Source: Solibacillus isronensis (GTDB lineage Bacteria > Bacillota > Bacilli > Bacillales_A > Planococcaceae). From it: DNA of 64,000 bases. The stretch is taken from the NCBI RefSeq assembly GCF_900168685.1, contig NZ_FVZN01000013.1, positions 186,001 to 250,000 of the forward strand, read 5' to 3'. Below, piece by piece: positions 62,778 to 64,000 of this stretch. The translations under genes were made by a program, and so were the position numbers. The notes under the pieces are model-generated. The model ran no database searches and was not told the origin of the DNA. It saw only the letters and a program-made list of their open reading frames with translations. The number at the start of each line of letters is the position of its first letter. The first letter of the stretch is position 1.

Positions 62778-63161
62778 CTATCCCGCATACGCAATCGCGC
62801 TAATTTCGATTAATTGCTCAGGTGAAGCCAAATGATTTACTCCGATCAAGCTGCCGGCTGGGCGATGCTGTCCCATATATTCCTTAAAAATTTCGATAGC
62901 CGGCCCTGTATCCTCTAGTGCATTCGTTAAATAAATTTCCAAATAAGCAAGGTTCGATCTTGTAATATTAAATCCTTCTAATACACGGTCTAGATTGGCC
63001 AGCGTTTGTCGAGTTTGCGCTTCAATATCTCTTTCACCGACAAAGCCCCCTTCCGAATCATGCGAAAACTGCCCAGAAATATAGACTGTTCCATCTACAC
63101 TAAACCCTTGAGAAATGCCATGATCCCAAAGATCGTGGTTGACTGTTTTAATTTTTTTCAT
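62778..63161 (-). CDS. RidA/YjgF family enamine deaminase
   Basis: A 127-residue RidA-family protein. VYISGQFSHDSEGGFVG near residue 27, LANLDRVLEGFNITRSNLAY and the Arg of HRPAGSLIGVNHLASPEQLI near residue 100 are typical; the catalytic Arg is present. It likely hydrolyses reactive enamine or imine intermediates. AAAGGAATGG precedes the ATG at 63161; an upstream ATG abuts it. Divergent from an HxlR regulator across a palindrome. Confidence 0.88.
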   Translation of the reverse strand: MKKIKTVNHDLWDHGISQGFSVDGTVYISGQFSHDSEGGFVGERDIEAQTRQTLANLDRVLEGFNITRSNLAYLEIYLTNALEDTGPAIEIFKEYMGQHRPAGSLIGVNHLASPEQLIEISAIAYAG

Positions 63162-63218
63162 TTTTACCATTCCTTTACTTGAGAATAGGTTAAATATAAA
63201 ATAGTCCTAAATAAAAAA

Positions 63219-63247
63219 ATAGTACGCACTTTTTTGAAAGGTACTAT
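63219..63247. promoter_or_regulatory. Inverted repeat, possible HxlR operator
   Basis: ATAGTAC and GTACTAT, perfect 7-bp arms 15 bp apart, between the divergent ridA-like and hxlR genes. Confidence 0.5.
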
Positions 63248-63266
63248 CAGAAAGGATAGTGTAAAT

Positions 63267-63608
63267 ATGGGGATGTCTGACTATGTAGAGAAGGGCAACG
63301 TTCGAGAGACACCTTTTGGCTATACATTATCAATTATTGGCGGCAAGTGGAAAATGCTGATTATTTATATATTGGCAGAACACGAAACCGTACGTTTTAA
63401 TGAATTGCAAAGAAAACTAGGGACGATTACCTTCAAAATATTAAGTTCACAGCTTAAAGAATTGGAAGCAGACGGAATGATTGTACGAAAAGAATATCCG
63501 CAAATCCCTCCTAAAGTAGAGTACAGCCTTACCCCTAAAGCACAAACCCTTTTGCCGGCTTTGGAGCAGTTATGTGATTGGGGATTGAAAAATCAAAAAA
63601 ATAGTTAG
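63267..63608 (+). CDS. HxlR-family transcriptional regulator
   Basis: A 113-residue HxlR winged-helix regulator: PFGYTLSIIGGKWKMLIIYI, LQRKLGTITFKILSSQLKEL and VEYSLTPKAQTLLPALEQLC. The ATG at 63267 has AAAGGA upstream, slightly far; the upstream frame start at 63234 lacks a site and gives an unusual N terminus. It faces the RidA-type gene and probably controls it. HxlR proteins often respond to aldehydes or reactive electrophiles. Signal here unknown. Confidence 0.87.
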   Translation: MGMSDYVEKGNVRETPFGYTLSIIGGKWKMLIIYILAEHETVRFNELQRKLGTITFKILSSQLKELEADGMIVRKEYPQIPPKVEYSLTPKAQTLLPALEQLCDWGLKNQKNS

Positions 63609-63647
63609 AATTTTTATGCGTTTCATAATATAGTTTTTAAGAGACTG

Positions 63648-63681
63648 AACGAATTTCTAAAAATGAAATTCGTTCTTTTAT
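63648..63681 (+). terminator. Terminator of the hxlR gene
   Basis: AACGAATTTC / GAAATTCGTT (10 bp, 7-nt loop) followed by CTTTTATTT. Confidence 0.8.
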
Positions 63682-63723
63682 TTGCTGGTGAAATGGTAGA
63701 TGAGCGAAAAGAAAGGACATTTT

Positions 63724-64000
63724 ATGAAACAAATAAATCTACGTAAAATTACAATTGTGCTGTTAGCAATCTATACAGCGCTGATCCTCTATTTCCTATA
63801 TCTTGGGTTTAATAGAGGACTACTCGGAACAGACTCCAGCTTACGATATAACCTAATCCCAGAAGGAATTGCGTTACACTATCCAATGGGAAAAGCCTTT
63901 CAAATCTGGTTTTTCGAGTATGGGAATTTTTTAGCGTTCATCCCTTTTGGCGTAGTTATTCCCCTCCTGTTTCGTTGTAGTACTAAACGCTTTATCATCG
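63724..64000 (+). CDS. VanZ-like membrane protein, 5' part (cut by window end)
   Basis: The frame runs to the window edge. It starts MKQINLRKITIVLLAIYTAL, a first membrane helix, then LRYNLIPEGIALHYP and WFFEYGNFLAFIPFGVVIPL, the loop and second helix. The N-loop-then-GN-FIPFG pattern is typical of VanZ-family proteins. AAAGGA lies 6-8 nt before the ATG. Length and C terminus are outside the window. Confidence 0.7.
   Translation, partial: MKQINLRKITIVLLAIYTALILYFLYLGFNRGLLGTDSSLRYNLIPEGIALHYPMGKAFQIWFFEYGNFLAFIPFGVVIPLLFRCSTKRFII

Overview
The window looks like chromosome of a low-GC Gram-positive of the Bacillales, most likely the Planococcaceae/Caryophanaceae (Solibacillus-Lysinibacillus type). 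This rests on AT-rich codon use, strong AGGAGG-type ribosome binding sites, frequent TTG/GTG starts, and recognisable Bacillus-type genes: citS-citT-citM, katE, thiC behind a TPP riboswitch, rsbQ-rsbP, the ycsF/ycsG/ycsI-kipI/kipA/kipR set, a DUF1805 (YunC) gene, and IS3, IS1182 and group IIC intron elements. The genus is an inference; there is no rRNA or tRNA here to confirm it.

Layout. 0-16.8 kb is core metabolism, mostly on the minus strand: a MetE-C-type methyltransferase with a LysR regulator and a MtaR-like box, an NAD(P)-binding protein and acyl-CoA ligase, MsrA, a citrate sensor/regulator/transporter module, a large catalase, and a CoA-transferase/MFS operon facing a TetR regulator across a perfect palindrome. 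16.8-24.9 kb is an accessory, decaying region. It holds an IS150-type IS3 element, a frameshifted bacteriocin-like gene with an immunity-like membrane gene, two remnants of one tyrosine-recombinase family, a group IIC intron behind a terminator, three small genes that share a palindromic motif, and fragments of ECF sigma, anti-sigma and CobT genes. 24.9-47.5 kb returns to housekeeping and signalling: thiC, the RsbQ-RsbP energy-stress pair, a PadR/permease pair, a PLD-family protein, clusters of small membrane proteins, a secreted asparaginase, AbgT with an M20 hydrolase, and a GGDEF cyclase. 47.6-51.4 kb is a second accessory island: an IS1182-type transposase, an IS3 element and two truncated genes (uvsE and a zinc alcohol dehydrogenase) at a deletion scar. 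51.4-64 kb holds an SDR, a SEC-C protein, the 5-oxoprolinase genes in divergent arrangement with an IclR regulator, RidA/HxlR, and a VanZ-like gene cut by the window end.

Working together. CitS senses citrate or a related acid and drives CitM through CitT. PxpA, PxpB and PxpC with the YcsG transporter take up and open 5-oxoproline under an IclR regulator. AbgT with the M20 hydrolase imports and cleaves aminobenzoyl-glutamate-like amides. RsbQ-RsbP feeds energy stress into the sigma-B partner-switch, whose core genes are not in the window.

Most interesting unexplained signals: two genes that apparently lack ATG/GTG/TTG starts but have a well-placed Shine-Dalgarno before ATC or ATT; a three-gene cluster of tiny membrane proteins at 36.7-37.3 kb; the palindrome family at 21.8-23.2 kb; a disrupted bacteriocin locus; IS3 elements lying between arms of outer inverted repeats; and several intact genes under 60 codons.
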